A stretch of 64,000 nt of DNA from Enoplosus armatus (Eukaryota; Chordata; Actinopteri; Centrarchiformes; Enoplosidae). Of this stretch, positions 34,661 to 49,799 are shown piece by piece (positions within the stretch are counted from its first letter, which is position 1; every line of letters begins with the position of its first letter). The stretch spans positions 14,811,891 through 14,875,890 of the forward strand of contig NC_092180.1 in the NCBI RefSeq assembly GCF_043641665.1, read 5' to 3'. Under the pieces are notes generated by a model, which did not search any database, had not been told where the DNA came from, and worked only from the letters and a program-made list of their open reading frames with translations. Position numbers and translations under genes: made by a program.

Positions 34661-37600
34661 CTGCTTGCGCTTGATTTATTTACTTATTTACTTAGGGATG
34701 CAAATTTTAGCTGTGATCAGAATGGAGTCTACCCCCACACCCTAACATATTAACCACTGAGGAGAGGAGAGATTGATAATGTCTGTCTGCCTCTTCATGA
34801 ATGTCTGATGAAGCTTGCCTCCCACACAACATACCTGAGACCTCTCCAGCCTATATGCACTAAAAACTACAAAAATAATGGACTTCCATTTTAAAGATGT
34901 GGGTTTGTATTTGGGCTTCAGAATTAACAATAACAGGTCAGATTGTGGGCAAAGTAACAATAAAGAAATAAGCATTATAATAATAATAAAGCAATGACTT
35001 TAATGAAAAAAGTTTAAAATATGAATACAAAGATGATGTAGATGCTATTGTCATAAATACCTGGGGACAGAAATTTTCTGTCAATATGGCCCATCTTATT
35101 GTTTTGTTTACACACTACAAAAGCTAACCCCCGATGACCCTTGCTTTGCTTTGCATATAAAATGAAAGATATTAGGCTGGCTGGCTTATTAACAAGATTG
35201 CTTTATACAGCCAGACATGATTTAGAGATGGCTGCCATATTGAGTGAGGGGATACTAGCCCTACTGGTCTGTATTTATTATCTGCTCCATTAATAAGAGG
35301 CTATGAGCTCAACAGCCATTTCACACAAATGGACTGAGGGCAGCGAGAGTAATGCAAGAAAAAAAAATATGCCACATGTCAAACAGACAGTGATTCTTCA
35401 AACTAAAAGCACGTGGATAAACTGCACAAAGTGGAATGAAAAGAAAAAGTTGAAAATGTGACTCGTCTAAAAGGACTGCCTCATAGGAAAAAGTCTCCCT
35501 GTGTGCTGTCTGAGCACGGAGAGTTTCACACCTTGTTCCTGTAATCTATTCTATCAGCCCCTCCTCCAGATTCCACTGCCTGTCTCGACCAGGCCTGGGA
35601 ACAATTTTACAACTACTAGTTAAGATTGTTGGTTCACAATGACCTCTAAAGTCCTCGACTCTCATCTTTGCATGGTCTTGAGTCTGAACAGAGTGGCTAC
35701 AGTGCACTGTAGTGAGGGTATGTACCCATCCATTCACATTACTGCTGTAAGATACCTGAAGCAATTAGCAATAGACAGGATAACACGATGACTCTTGATC
35801 ATTGCTGGAGCTCTGATCCAGCTTGGTGTGTCCACTGCTTACAGAAAACAGGATTGTCCTTTAAAATCAAGATGGTGTAATTCAATAACCTGCAGTGGTT
35901 ACTGATGAGCAATGGGATTGTCTGGAGTCGGCAAGTCGCAGATGGGCCAACTGATATAACGCTGTTTGTCTCTTGGAGGTCTGCCTGGCTCAGTGACACC
36001 TGTTTAAAGCAGGAAAAGCTTTAATCTCTGGGAGGCACTAAACAAGTCCGGGAGACAGACAAAGAGACGCGGTCGAAGAAGAGGGGAAGTGGAGGAGGCC
36101 GGTGTCTCTGTGTGCTGACTGTGTTAATAACCACAAATCAAAATGATGGAGCAGCCCACTAAAGGTGACTACTGCTGAGTGGTAATATGCAAGGTTATAT
36201 ACTGTAATATGTAGAAAAGTTGTAATTTTCTTGTGCATACTGGCACTAGTGCTGAATGCACAAAACAAGTGATCCTGCCATGGCCTCTGCCCTCGTGTTG
36301 TATTGTAATTTTGAATGTGGGCCCACAAGCAGGCTGTATGCAGCCAAAACAAGCCTTAGCTGACAATAAGAGATAATCAGAGGGAAGAAAAGGCTGGATT
36401 CCTGAGCTGATCTGAGGGAGAGCATGCCGATGCACAGATTCTGACTGTAGAACTCACACTCCTGCTGCCACCTGCCTTCAAAGGCTTTATGCCCAGGGTC
36501 CCCCTGCTCTCTCTTTCTCTCTCCTCTGACAAAAACTAAAAGTCATACTCCACCTCCCACCACCACCACCCTAACAAAGCAGGTTCAACCTTGTGAAAAG
36601 GCCTCAGTTGTAATGAACTCTGTCAGAGAGTGGGTCTGGATGTCATTTGGTAGGGATGGAAAATGAGATAAGTTTTAAGTTATGGGTCCTTTCATTAGGT
36701 GGGCTTTACCGGCCAACTGAGGGAGGAATTAAAGGCTAAAGATCCATCTGATTATAAGCATGCCTGATCACCTGCCTGCAGGCCTGACCTCGTCTCCAGA
36801 GGACCCGGCTCTCCAGGGTTTCCTAAGGGAATTTTCTCTGACTCAGCCCTAACTGTGAATCCTGCTGGGATATGGGCGTGATGCAGTCAGCAAGGAGGGA
36901 ACATCTCTTTAAATGTAAAAACACTGTTTCTTAATACTAGAGGACCCCTAACAATACACCACATCTGATTTTCAATAGTCCCTCAGTGATGTTGCCTGTC
37001 TGTGTCTGGTCTCTGAGCCATCACAGAGCCTGGCCAGCCACCGCAGGGTAAGGGGGCGCTTATTGGAAAATCAATGGCGTGAACGCTAAGCAAGTTACAG
37101 GAAGATGTGGGAAGGAAGGGTTCTTATTGATAAAGCAGGGGAAGGCCTTTGATGTTGCACTAGGGACATGCTCATTGATGGGGGAACCATTGTAGTCCTC
37201 AGGCAGACTGAAGCACGGGTTTATCTCCCAGGTTTGTTCCAATTAATCACCACTAAAGGCATGCATGCATTGCACTCTTAAACATAAGTCCATTTTAATG
37301 CCCTACATGGCTTAGTAAATTCTGGTTTTAACACCGTGCTCTTACAGTGAGAGAATTTACATTTCTAACACTGCACTGCAAGTGTCTCTTTCTGCCTTCA
37401 TCTACTGTCTATTCTCTACCAAAACTAATGGTAGCCAATACCTAATACAACAACTTGATACTCAAGGAATAACCGTGCTACATGTGAGTGTGTGCGCAAC
37501 TGTGGTCCTAAACTGGCAGATTGACATCACATTATGATTTACTGTGCAGAATCAAAAATAAATAAATGTATGAAATTATAAATAATATACTCTTACTGTC

Positions 37601-40542
37601 ATAAAAAAAACTTCATTTTAGTCAACTATTTAAATGTATTAATACTTTATGAAATAATAAACAGTGACAATGATTCTGAAGTCACTGTAGTGGTAGTACA
37701 GTGTCTGAAAGGGAAAAAATGCATATCATCTTTCAGTCGGTATCACAGGGTCACTTTGTCATGGAGTTGTGAGCCAAAAAAGTTTGTCAACCATCGCTAT
37801 GGACAACACACCCTTATAATTATATTAGGTACATGGAGTTCTTGTTCTCTTTGATCCCCAACACTGTAAATCAGGCAATTAACCATGTATAGCATTGTTG
37901 TTTATTGTGTGCTGTAAATATTCTGTCTACTATTTCGCTAATGCAGACGTAAGGGTGCTCCAGTATTGCTCCAACTGCAGGAGGCAAAAAGTCACCTCAG
38001 GTCGATGGCACTCAGCCTGTAAACAGGGCTTCCCGTAAAATCAATGATCTTCAGTAGGAGCTATCAGTCTGTGGAACAGAAATAGCCGTGGCGGTGTTGA
38101 GTCTGAGGCAGGGAAGAACAGTACTGTGTGTTTACATGAGTGTGTGTGAGTAGAGGGGGCCGGTCACTGCCATGTCTCTATTTCTCAGAGATAGCAGAAC
38201 TGAGGCATGTAGCTTCTGTCATGTTACAGCCAGTGAAAACCTAGAAGCATTAGGTGCTATAGAGACGAGACGACTACAGCTCACAGATTTCATTAATGCT
38301 GTTTTGTATGTCTACTTTATGCATCAAACTGGTGTTGGAACAGGTATATCACTTACAGCTAAAATAATCCCTCCTGATTACAATATGAGCAAACTCAGAT
38401 ACTCAGGGGGCATTGTGCTGATTGTTTTAGTTTCACAGCACTCAATTTTAGTAACCATTTTGCACTAGTAATACTGGCCAGAAAAAGCAAAATTGATTTG
38501 TTTGTAGTATCAATTGCGTCCTTTGTTAATAGACTTGAAATAGAACCTTGAAAATGATTTTACCCTTTACGTAACACCATCAAATTCTGCTAATCCATTC
38601 CACATTGCAGAACGGAAGCAAAGTGATTTAAGACAAAGCAGTAGTGAAATCACAGTGCAGAACTGTATGTTCCTCATACACAGGGCAGTCTGATTAAATG
38701 ATCTGATCGGAGCTCAGCAACTTCTGAAACCCTCCAGAGGGGATTTACACATGGCACTAGAGTGTTTCCTCAGTTTTGGAGGGTGTGATAGAAACAGCCT
38801 GCTGGTGTAATTAGAAGTAGTTAATTAGCTGTGGGTTAATTACTGGGTTCTGCAGAGTGTTGGTGAAAGACCTGGTGGGGTGGCAAAGCAAAGGGAAGCA
38901 GCGAACACACAGCAGGAAGCTCCCAGTCTCCTGCCAATTAGCAACCAGCATGGGGGGGCTTCTGTGGTACACTAGGAGTACAAATGTGAGAAGGCTCATA
39001 TCATTTCACTCAAACCTCAGTACAGAGGAAGAGGTAATGGGAGAGCAAACAAAATACATTCTATTCAAATATGCATGCTGTTAGAGACTGTTTTACTATT
39101 GTTTTTATAAAGAAAAAAAATACATTTGCCAAAAAGACACAATGAAATTTTAAAGAGTAATACTAAAAAGAAAATGACAACCAGGTTTCTGAAGAATGCC
39201 CGAAATCAAACTGAGCAGGAACTATTTTAACTACTACAAAAGTAACTTCTTATTACGGAAGCCACAAGCTATCTTTCTTCATTTACAAACCATACTGAAA
39301 GACTGCACTGTATTATTTTCCTGTTATGTCCTGTGTGGTTTGTTTAGAAAGCTTTGTAATTTTCAGAGCATTAATTATCCTTGGAATTAAGGTATTGATG
39401 TATAATCAGAGAAGGACTATGGGGCACAAGCTAACGTTCACCCCCAGGCAACCCAGTGCACAGAGAAACACACGGTATACACTCGTACACAGGCAGAGAA
39501 AGAGAGCGATAGAGAGTTAACTTCAAGCTTTCAAATACTTATCAGATTAGTTAGATACACATCCCCCATTTCTGCTCAATTTTGGACCAACAGACATGGA
39601 TATTGAATGATTTGAAACAGTCTGGCATGGAACCTCACATCCTTTAGCATGCAGTGCTAACTTTCCCATAGTGTGGAATGCAGAAAGGCTGAGAGGACAC
39701 TTGGTACTTTGTACACTGCTCTGTCTGGCACTAATCAATCAGAAAACAACACACTGATCATGATCCTTGGGAAGATTTTTAAATGTAAAACATTTAGAAA
39801 TCCCATAAATAAATCTTAGATATAGAGTATGTATACCTGTTTCTGTAGTGTTTGCATATTAGCAGGAAATAGAAGGCAGATGGAGAGATAGAGAAAGTGA
39901 GATTTAGATATATAGCTAGAGAGAAAGTGAGAGAGCTAAAGACACATGTCCAATGAAAGGTCAGGGACAAGGGGGAAATGTGCTGATCAAAGTCTTTGAG
40001 CCCCGGGACCTTCATTTCTACTAATTATCAAATCTGCCCCTATTTATATCTTCGGGAAGCAGACGTTCTCTCAAGAGAGGATGGAAGTGAAATCTGCTAA
40101 CTACAGTGCTTTCAGAGCTTCTGTTTGCTCTCACTCCATTTCATTTGTACTATGGTAACAGGATGAGGGTGGTAGAGGGGGGTTAAGAGAACCAATGACC
40201 ACAACGTATTTAGGAACGTTGTTGTTATAAAAGTAAAGGACAGAACACTATGTATAGAGGACTGCGAGGTTGACCAAATGTGATATATAGAATCAAGACT
40301 GCATACAAGCAAGATCACGTAGTGCCATACACACATGCAGACATACACAACCTCCCACAGCACTGCAGTTAAGGCAAGACAACCACAAACACAGTTGTTA
40401 AAATGATCAATATCATTGAAATATTAAACCTTAAGAAGCCGCATTATTGATTGGGAGCCCAATGATAAAACGGTTTGTTATCACAATTGTGGGGCTTTAT
40501 GTAAATGTTTTGGAGAGACCATCAGCTGTCCAGCGACCATAA

Positions 40543-40547
40543 CCCCC

Positions 40548-40578
<31 letters not shown>

Positions 40579-40586
40579 ACACACAC
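40543..40586. repeat. poly-C (22) followed by (CA)n
   Basis: Twenty-two consecutive C (40543-40564) run straight into CA repeats. The zfhx3 transcript would carry poly-G here. Confidence 0.93.
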
Positions 40587-41994
40587 CCCCACCCACCCAA
40601 CATACACAAACACACACACAGCTCTGCTCCCTTACTCTGCCATCCAAAACCTGAGGAATTGCAGGGATTGGGGCGAACAGGGAGATGTCATTACCACTAC
40701 TTCTACTTCCATTAAGGATAGCTGACACTGATCAGCATACCAAGGTCCTGTTGACAGAGAGGCGGGAGAAGGGGGCCTCCGAGAACAACATGGTAGTTCT
40801 GGGATGTGGTATAAGGGGTCTCCACCAGGCATGATAGCAAACAGGAGCATACTGTGGAGCAGGATCCATGCTCCATGAATGGATCATGCCCTGACAGACA
40901 GATAGGAGACATGGATAACGTGTCTGTAATCCTGGGCCTTTCTGTGTAATCTGGAAAACAAATACCTTAGTAATGACCCAGTCCTTGCACCTGGTAAAAC
41001 ACAGGGTTCACTGGCACCTGGAATTAGACAAGTATCCACTGCAGAGCATTCTTAAAGGGACACACTCTTTTAGCAAAACGCTAAAGCAAGTTTTAGACGA
41101 CACCAACATATTAATCAATGGTGTATTTTCTAAGAAAAAAAACTGTCTCCGGGACTGGACTATGGAGCAAACAGAAAACAGCAAATCTATAATGTGGTTA
41201 AGTGGTTAAACTGGGACACCCTTTGAGGTGCATGCAGTGGTATGAGTGGATGGGTTAAGTCACACAGAGGCTCAGCAGTGCAACAGTGAGGCAGTGCCAC
41301 AAGCCTGAGGGTTAGGCCCAGTGTTCGGTTAAGTGTCTAAACCTGAGTAGGGTGATAAGATCCCTTTTAGAAGGCATGTGAAGGCCAAATGACCAGGAAA
41401 CCTGAGTAATGTGGGTGAAAGCTGTCTCGGGCGAGAGCAGAGATGTGGAAAGTCATGCAGTGTTATGTGTGGAAAATGGAAACTTACTATCTCTTTTACG
41501 CGCCTCATACTGAGGAGTAGTGCAGCCCCATACACATATGCTTGTGTGTGCACATACCCCACCATGTGTATGAGCACATTGCCAGACATACACACCTCCA
41601 CAGACACACACACACACACGCAACATGCACATGGAGCAGGGATTAGAGGGTGTCTCAGTGAAACCATTCGGTGGAAATTATTTCTTTACAGCAAAAAGGC
41701 ATGAAAGCCAATGGTGACCTGGCCTCTAATTCTAGAGTAGGATATCCTGGATAAATAATTAGAGGGTTCCTTTGAAGACCCTGCACAGCTGAACCATTCG
41801 CTCCCCACTTCACATTTGCTAAAGTCATTAATGACAAAGATTTAGAAAGGAAAAGCGAAAATCTTTCTGGTACACAAATACTTTTTTTATTAGGCCTGGC
41901 CCAAATTCCTCTCTGCTTAGCTGAAGCCCTTATCCTGGGAAATAACTGCACCCGTTTTAAACAATAAACCTCAGGGGAAAAGTGTTTTCTATTG

Positions 41995-42017
41995 CCCCCC
42001 CCCCCCCCCCCCCCCCC
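41995..42017. repeat. poly-C run (23)
   Basis: Pure C homopolymer between tattg and gaatt. The length may be uncertain in the assembly. Confidence 0.93.
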
Positions 42018-45000
42018 GAATTATGAGAGTTAATAAAGTTAAAAGAATAATGTGCCCTGTGTTTTAAAAGAGGAAGTGAATAAGAAAGGTTGGGACACTG
42101 GTTGTCAAAAGACACAGGAGACAAACAAAGCATAGAGAGACAATAGTCTCAAACTCTAAAAACAATGACTGTTATATATTTGAAAATGACAAAGGAGTGT
42201 GGTAGCCAGCCTGCTATAAATATCAAAAAGATCTCCACCTTAATGGACATTACTTACGTCTCATAAATGGCTATTCTTGTTCCACAGTGGTATACTATCT
42301 GCAGTTAGTGCTCACACATTGTCACAGCATGTGCCACTTCTGCACTGAGCTGTTTGGCAAACCAGGATCATTCATTGGAAATAAACAGGAGGGAATCTGA
42401 CAGGTGGAATTACATTTATCACATTAAGATTACTCTCATTCCCAACAAAACCAAAATGTATTTTAGATTCCACTGCGTACTGCTGGAACATCTTGGAGTA
42501 TTTCATTGAGACACAAAAAGAAACGTTAATGTGTCTTCAGGAAGACAAGCCCAGTGAGCGCGAGTTTACACGCCCATGGGATGTCTAATCTTTACACTGG
42601 CAGTTTATAAACAGAACACTCATAAATCAGATCTTGATGCAATCGTCATCTTAAAAAGGAGAGCAGAGCTTGCCCTACAGTTTACAAGGACGGATTCCGA
42701 GGCAAACCTTGGAAGGTGATGTGCATTCCTTCTGAGCAGAGAAGTGATGAGGAACTGTCAACAGAGGAAAAGGGAAGAAAAACAAAACAAAAAGAAAACA
42801 ACTTGTTAAGTGTATAACAAGGTGGCCTGGAGGGCAATGCTGAAAGACACCTCAGCACTTGACTCTGAAGTGTGCAAAGAACATCAAACAGCATCTCTGT
42901 AGCTACGTTGAGCACTGACAGAGCCGACCACGGTGTTCAGAGACCCTTGTGTGAGGAAAAAACACAACAGTTTGGCAGAAAATAAAGAGGTAAAATGTGA
43001 CTAAAAGACAACAGTTTCTCCTGCAGTAGTAATCATAAGTGTTCATATGCACTAAATCTTGAGAGTTCTACTCTGAGCCACAGACCTCCAGGGAGACCTG
43101 TCTAACATGAGGGAAAGCTGCTGCCATCAAACTATAAAACGGAAACAGAATAAGCCCATTCTAAAATGCAACTGCAAACAACGAAGCAGTTCCTATTAGA
43201 TAACGTCTACCCCTGAGTTGTGTAGCTAGAGGGCGTGTATGTGGCACAGAGAGAGAGATGAGACTTGGGTGGCAAGCAAGACCCTCTGTGAGAAGCCCCA
43301 CATAAAGAAAGCAAGGGGCAGACTCAAAGTGTCTTTACTGCATAGCAGCTGAAAGAAAATCAACAAATATAAGACCGTTAAAACTGTTGGCAGCTCAGTG
43401 CTCGAACCAAAACTCCAAGTGTCCAGGCACTCTGATCTGGGAAGGCAGATGCCCATGATCTGGAAATCCTATATCTATGGGGTGGGGGGAAAAAGACAGG
43501 GGAAACAGACAAATGAGAGGTAGGGAGAAGCAAAAACCGGTGTGATATTTTAAGAAATGCGGAGCGTGTTAATAAGTTCCTCTCCTCTCCTGGCATGGTC
43601 TGAGTGTTGTGACAGCTACAGTGCTGTGGAGCTATATTTGAGAAAAACCAGCCTCCTGCCCCTCATCTCCACACACACACTGCAGCCCTTGTTCATCTGC
43701 CATAATGAAATGGCCACATGCCTCCTCTCATCCCAGAGCTGCTTGCACACTGTAGCACCTGGTAGATATAAATCAGCCGTACTGAGCTGTATTTGGGAAG
43801 TGAGGCATTAAGCATGACATGGGCTGTCAAAGTTCAGATCGCACCAACCGCAACATCTAGTTGAACCGCTGCGGAACAGACCCAAGACCAAGGAGCAGGC
43901 CTACCATCGGCCTCTTATCTTCTGCCTCCCTGCTCCGCATGACATGGCTGCCACATCTGGGCCACAGCTGGGCAGCCCGCTGAGCACAGCGTAGCACAAC
44001 TGAGGCTCGGTAGGGGAACAGTGGAGCACCCACGCTACATGGATTCATGCTAAGACTCCCATTTACAGGGATCAACAGCCTCAAAACAGTCAAGACTTAA
44101 ATGGGTGTTGTTTGCTACCATTTATATTTGGGCTTTCTTATCTGAGACCTGTAGGGGCTTGTGGGTATTATTGCAGTTTGTAAGTGGTGTAGGTTCTATT
44201 TCTGAGCTGGGAGATAAAAGTAGCTGAGTGCATGTGTTGTGTGACCATACTGTATGTAGTATATGTGTGTGTGTATGTGTGAGTGGAATTTCAGTCACGT
44301 GAGCCCGAGGTCTGAAGGTCAAACACTGCAAGAGAACCCACACATTCCTCAGAGGACAGGCACACATCTCTAGTGCATGAGCATGTGTAAGCATGTGCAT
44401 TGACTTGGATGCATGCATGTGCAAGCATATTAAACTAGCCAAAGCTCCAGTTCTCCTCCACTCCACCAGAGCTTTATATTTGGATATCGAATATATTCTC
44501 ACTCTGAGCTTTAAGGTACAGAGAAGAGAATGAGGGAAAAGGGAGATGAGGGGACAGTACAAGAAGCCCAGGTTCAACTCAACTCTACTGCAATTTACAT
44601 TGCTGGGTAATTAGCTTCAGGATCAGGGACTCAAGCCAATGACAGATGCCTCTTGCAGGGGAAAAAGCAAGCATGTGAGGAGGACCACAGCATTACTTTA
44701 ATGACACATAACATTCATTGATTCAGTCTGTCAGAGGGAGCATGTGTCAAGGGCATAAAAACTGCTATGTGTAATGTACAGAATACAGAATAATCCATTC
44801 ATGGATTTAAGGTTATCTTTGGCAGAGGTGAGTAAAGTAACAGAAGACCTGATTTTAAATGTGGGAAAGAGGATGGTTGTGCTAAGTGGAGACTTTGTTT
44901 GGAATAGAATAACATTGTCTACACTGTTTTCCTTTCCTCTGTGCACCCATGTACACACATGCATACACACAGACATAAAAAGACACACAACATCATAATT

Positions 45001-46285
45001 CAGGACTGACAAGAAATAAAACCCTTTTTTTTCACAGGGAAATCAACCTCACTCAGTGGCAGAAGATTCAGCACTAGACCTAGTGGTCCTTGAGAACTGC
45101 ACATTTAATACACACTTAATTAATGATGTCATTGTTTTGACATTGAAAGAGCATGCCAGCAAACAAGATAAACAAGATCCAGCTCTGGGAAGAGTGCTAT
45201 CAGAATACTAAAGGAAACAGAAAGCTTGGAGATCACAGCCAAAGCACTTTGAATCTTAACCCTTGGCCCTTAGGCAGCTCCATTCAATCCCCCATACAAT
45301 GAGGGAATATCTTAAACACAGCACCGAGCCGCTAGCTCTGCACAATGCTGTGTGTGTGGTCATATGGTCATATGTATGCATGTGAGACGAAACAGCATCC
45401 AGATACAGTGCCATATTGTGAATGAATTCTCGCTATGGAGCGGTGAGTTTCCACTCAGGCTGCTATGCCAGTGTACTGGGCATAGCTAAGAGTCTTTACA
45501 CATGCCAACTAGAACTGGGAATGAAGCCATAAGGCTGGGAGGATAGACATATACACTGGAAAACACACAGACACACACAAACACAAAATCCACAACATAC
45601 CACAGATAAACATAAAAAAAACTAAAGACAACAATAAAAAAAATACCCACTCATTCACTTGTGCATGAGCAAACTTGCTTATCCACGTTTGTGCTCACCT
45701 CCTTGCACACACACACACAGAAAAAAACATGTTAGCAAGAGGGTGAGAATTAGAGCAGGGCCAACTGGCTCACCCTGAAAGTTCAAGTTGAGTGCCACTA
45801 CAAATTACAAGTTGACAGCTTGAATTATCCCCAGTATGTGTTTCTTACAATGTATGTGCATGTTGGAGTTTGCTAAGGCAACTGGCTCCAGACAGCTGTT
45901 CAGGATGAGTTATTTACATGTCAACCATTATCTCTTTAAAAAAAAAGAACAACGGTACATAATCTCCTTCGAGATACGCTGACCAGCCAATGCCTCAGAC
46001 CAGCAACCCCTCTCGTGTTGTCAATGATAGGACCCTCTGCCCCATCTCTAACAGATGCCCCCATATTTGAGCTGTGAGGAGGGAGAGTGATAGGGGCAGT
46101 GTAAAACGAGAGGGTGACTAATTGGTTCATAACCTGTAATTGGGGAGATGTAATTGGAGTGGACTCGCAGATGCCAGGTGCACCTTCAGGAGGTGGGGCA
46201 GCGGTTTGCCCTTTGACTGGCTATAAGGGAGTGTGTGTGTGTTTGTGTATTATATGTGCGTGCAAGGGGCTAGGCAGGATTAGGT

Positions 46286-46310
46286 GGGGGGGGGGGGGGG
46301 GGGGGGGGGG
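46286..46310. repeat. poly-G run (25)
   Basis: Pure G homopolymer between taggt and tatag. The strand is opposite to the two poly-C runs 4-6 kb away. Confidence 0.93.
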
Positions 46311-49300
46311 TATAGCGAGGGCCCCCAAAGAATATAGTTTAGGTGTGGCGTGTGCCTATTAGGTCCTTAAAACCACATGAAAGCCCATGTACTGAAACCT
46401 ATCACAGCACAGCCACACCCAATGCAAATAGGCAGGTATATGGAAAAACACACACTAAAACAATATATACTCACATGGTATACAACAGCTTCATGTCCGC
46501 TGGCAATTTTTTCAATCCGCTTTTCGGAGTGAGAAATCTGCAGCTCAACATTTTCTCATGGTTCACATGGTGGGTCAATATGATCAATGTGCTCATGGCC
46601 CACCTAGCCAATACTACACCTCTCCCAATCAATGTAATGGGGGCTCAGTGTTAATTGGGACAGCGTAAGTGGAGGGTGGGTGATGGAGTGTGTTGCGCTT
46701 TTTGCAGAAGCATCAGAAATGTTGTATAGGGTCTTAATGAAAGCTGCTTAATGTTGACAGCATACTTGTTTAATTGCTTGGTTAAGAAATGTTTTTGTAC
46801 AACAAAAAGAAGCGGATGGTGTGTGTTGGTGGTACTACAAAGAGGGGGGGTATTTGCAGGAACATCTGTTTGTCCTGCCCATCAACATATGATTATCGGT
46901 AATTAGCCGCAACGCCTGCAGTTGCATGGGTGCGGCCATGCATTCCCCTCTTTGGGCAGGTATGTAGGGAGCACCCATAAAACACACTTCCTACCTCTTG
47001 TCTCCAGCTGCCAGCCCCCTACCTTCCTCATGAGTCACACACTAGTCGGCAAGTAGGCCTCTCCAACATGTACCAACGTAGAAACTCACACTACTACAGA
47101 ATCACATATTCTATTACAAGGCTGCATTTAATTTGAACAGGCAAGAATACAAGACAGCACCGAGTGTGGACTGGAGATGGGAATTACATCAGTAAAAGTT
47201 GACTATGACTATGATAATGTGTTGATTGTTCACTTGTACAAATGTTTCCTTTGCAAAAAGTAATGTAAGTAATGCAACAAGAGGGTTTCCTAGACACTGA
47301 GCTCAGTCGCGAGGAGATACGTGCTCTAAAGAAAAGTGGCCTTCACATCCTGCTTTGAACAGGACTACAGTATCCACTTCAAACAGAAAGCAAATCAGCT
47401 CATCTCCACTCAGCAGCCATGCCTCCAATCTATTGGGGGGGAAACAAGTGGTAAAGATGGTGATGAAAAATGAATCTGTAAGGTAAAGTGGGAACATGTT
47501 TTCGCTTGGATACGATGTATCATACAAGGTTAAAAACATTTAAGCATCCTTTTCGCACTGTGCATCTTTTGATGGAAATCTAGGGAAACTTCTGCTGAAG
47601 AAATGAACAAATTAAACGTGTGTGAGGGGTAGAAGGAGAGGTATTACAGAATCAACTGTTTACCCAGCGTGTTTAGTGCATGGTTGTTTTTTCTGATGAG
47701 AAGCTGCAGCTGACAACTACAAAAGTATGTAGAGCACAGGAAAAACCTGCCTGACAGATATTCTGTCTGTCAGCTAAGTGGAAGTAGGAAGTGATGGTAG
47801 GGGAAACAGCCTCTACCAGAGTAAAGGCTGTTTCCCATGTGTTGCCTGTTGTCTCGCCCTGTTTATACAGGGCACAAGGTTAGTCAACGTGGCATCCAGC
47901 CCAGAAAACTGCTGCACCACACGCGGCACAGTGAGGTTCCACTTGTTATGTGAAAGTCCTACATTCAGACAATAAAAATATAATGTAGTTTTCTTTATAC
48001 CTTTTTTTGAAATTATTAGTAAAAAAAATAAAAAAAACCTTCTTAGCATTGCAATGTAGTATCAATGGTACCAATCCCCTTCACCATGAGCCATCTATCT
48101 GAACCATTAGGTGGAAGGGAGAACATCTGACAGAGATGTATTGATTTCCCACCATTTTGAAGTAATTTGGTGAAGATTAATTAACATTTTCCCTGGATCT
48201 GCACATCTTGCTGACACAATGAACACCAGTGGGTCAGAGTGAGGTCTAACGTCAGGACACAGTCAGGCCAAAAACATGGTGGCCCCTGCAAGACCCTGGC
48301 CTACCCCCAGCCTCTAAATTACCTAGTCTGACACCATGGAGGGAGAGGCATAGGTTCACTTTAGCTCTGCACTAAGGCCAGTGGCTGAGCGGGTCAAGAC
48401 CTCCCCATTAGGGAGCAGGTCAAAGCCACATAACTCTTTAGCTAAGGTGAGGGTCACTGCGATGCTCTGTCCGGCCAGGGTCAACCAGATGTCTCTGACC
48501 ACTAAGGTTCATGGCAATACAATAAAGTAATCAATCTGGCCGCTGGACCCTGGTCAATAATATACTCCCAGGCTGCACAGGGTCACCACCTGTTCCCTGG
48601 CCTCTCCTTGGACTGTCCTGGCCTCCTGAAGTGCCTAGGTCTTACATTTCACTGTCCTGAAGGGAAACTGGGAGACCATGGGGGACTGTAACCAAACCCT
48701 GGGTCTAGTCAGGCACTATGGCAATAAACCATGACAGATATTATGAACAGGTTATTAGTAGACAGCAATGGGAAGACCTGGACTTTTATTAGTATAATGT
48801 GGCCTAATACAGTCAACTTTGCAGCCAGTAGGAGATGACACCTCCATTTACACCGACTAATATCTAATATTTTTGTTGCAGGCAAATGTGTTAAGAGTTT
48901 TCAAAGTGGATAAAATATGCTTTGTCAGAGTACAGTCTAAACAAAGAGACATAGCTGGCCATGAAATCGATACTACTCACCAATATGAGCTGTATTTTCT
49001 TTGAGGAAGTGCAGACGTGCATTTCTCGATTATATTTCTATTGTACAGACAAAATCTCCACATACACTGTGCAGAGGCCAAGCGGGACACATCACTCTTG
49101 ATATTGCTAATTCCTCTTACTTCCTAATTTCTTTCAGGTTTTTTTGTGACACACATTGCCAGCACTGTTTCTTTCCCCTCCCCTTTCTGTTCTTTCCTCT
49201 TTGCCCTCTCACGCTCGCCATGAATGGAGGCAGACAGCATCCTTGGCGGCTGCCAGGATGAGGCAGCAGTTAATTCTTGGCTGCCCTCCCTCTCTGCTTA

Positions 49301-49799
49301 AAGGCAGGTATAGAGTTTCCAACAGCTCCAGCTGGCTGGATACAATGGAGATCTCAGTGCAGGGGCAGAGTTCCAAGCAGGTGAACTAACCTCTCCTCCT
49401 TTCTCTTATAGCCTTTATCAGCAGTGCCACTAACACCCCAACAGCTCACACTCCAGCAGACTTTACCCTATCTTGCTCAAATTTCAGCCGACCCAACCCT
49501 TAAGTCTCACACCATTTCCTGGCGGACTGTCATTGCACTCTGTCTCGCAGAGAAACATAAAACTACAACGATAAGATCTGAAATAGAATCTAATGAGCTA
49601 ATGAAACAGTGCAGGTTCATAGCCCAAAACACTGCTCACATCTACTGCTACAAAAACTGTAGTTTACAATAAAATAAGTAATTTACAATGTTTACGTCTC
49701 AACACGTGCTTGTTCTCAACATGAGACCAGACTGGTATTGTGACTCATTTTGTATCTTCATCTCCTTCCTTCCATTTCTTCCCCTCAGCTCTCTCCTGC

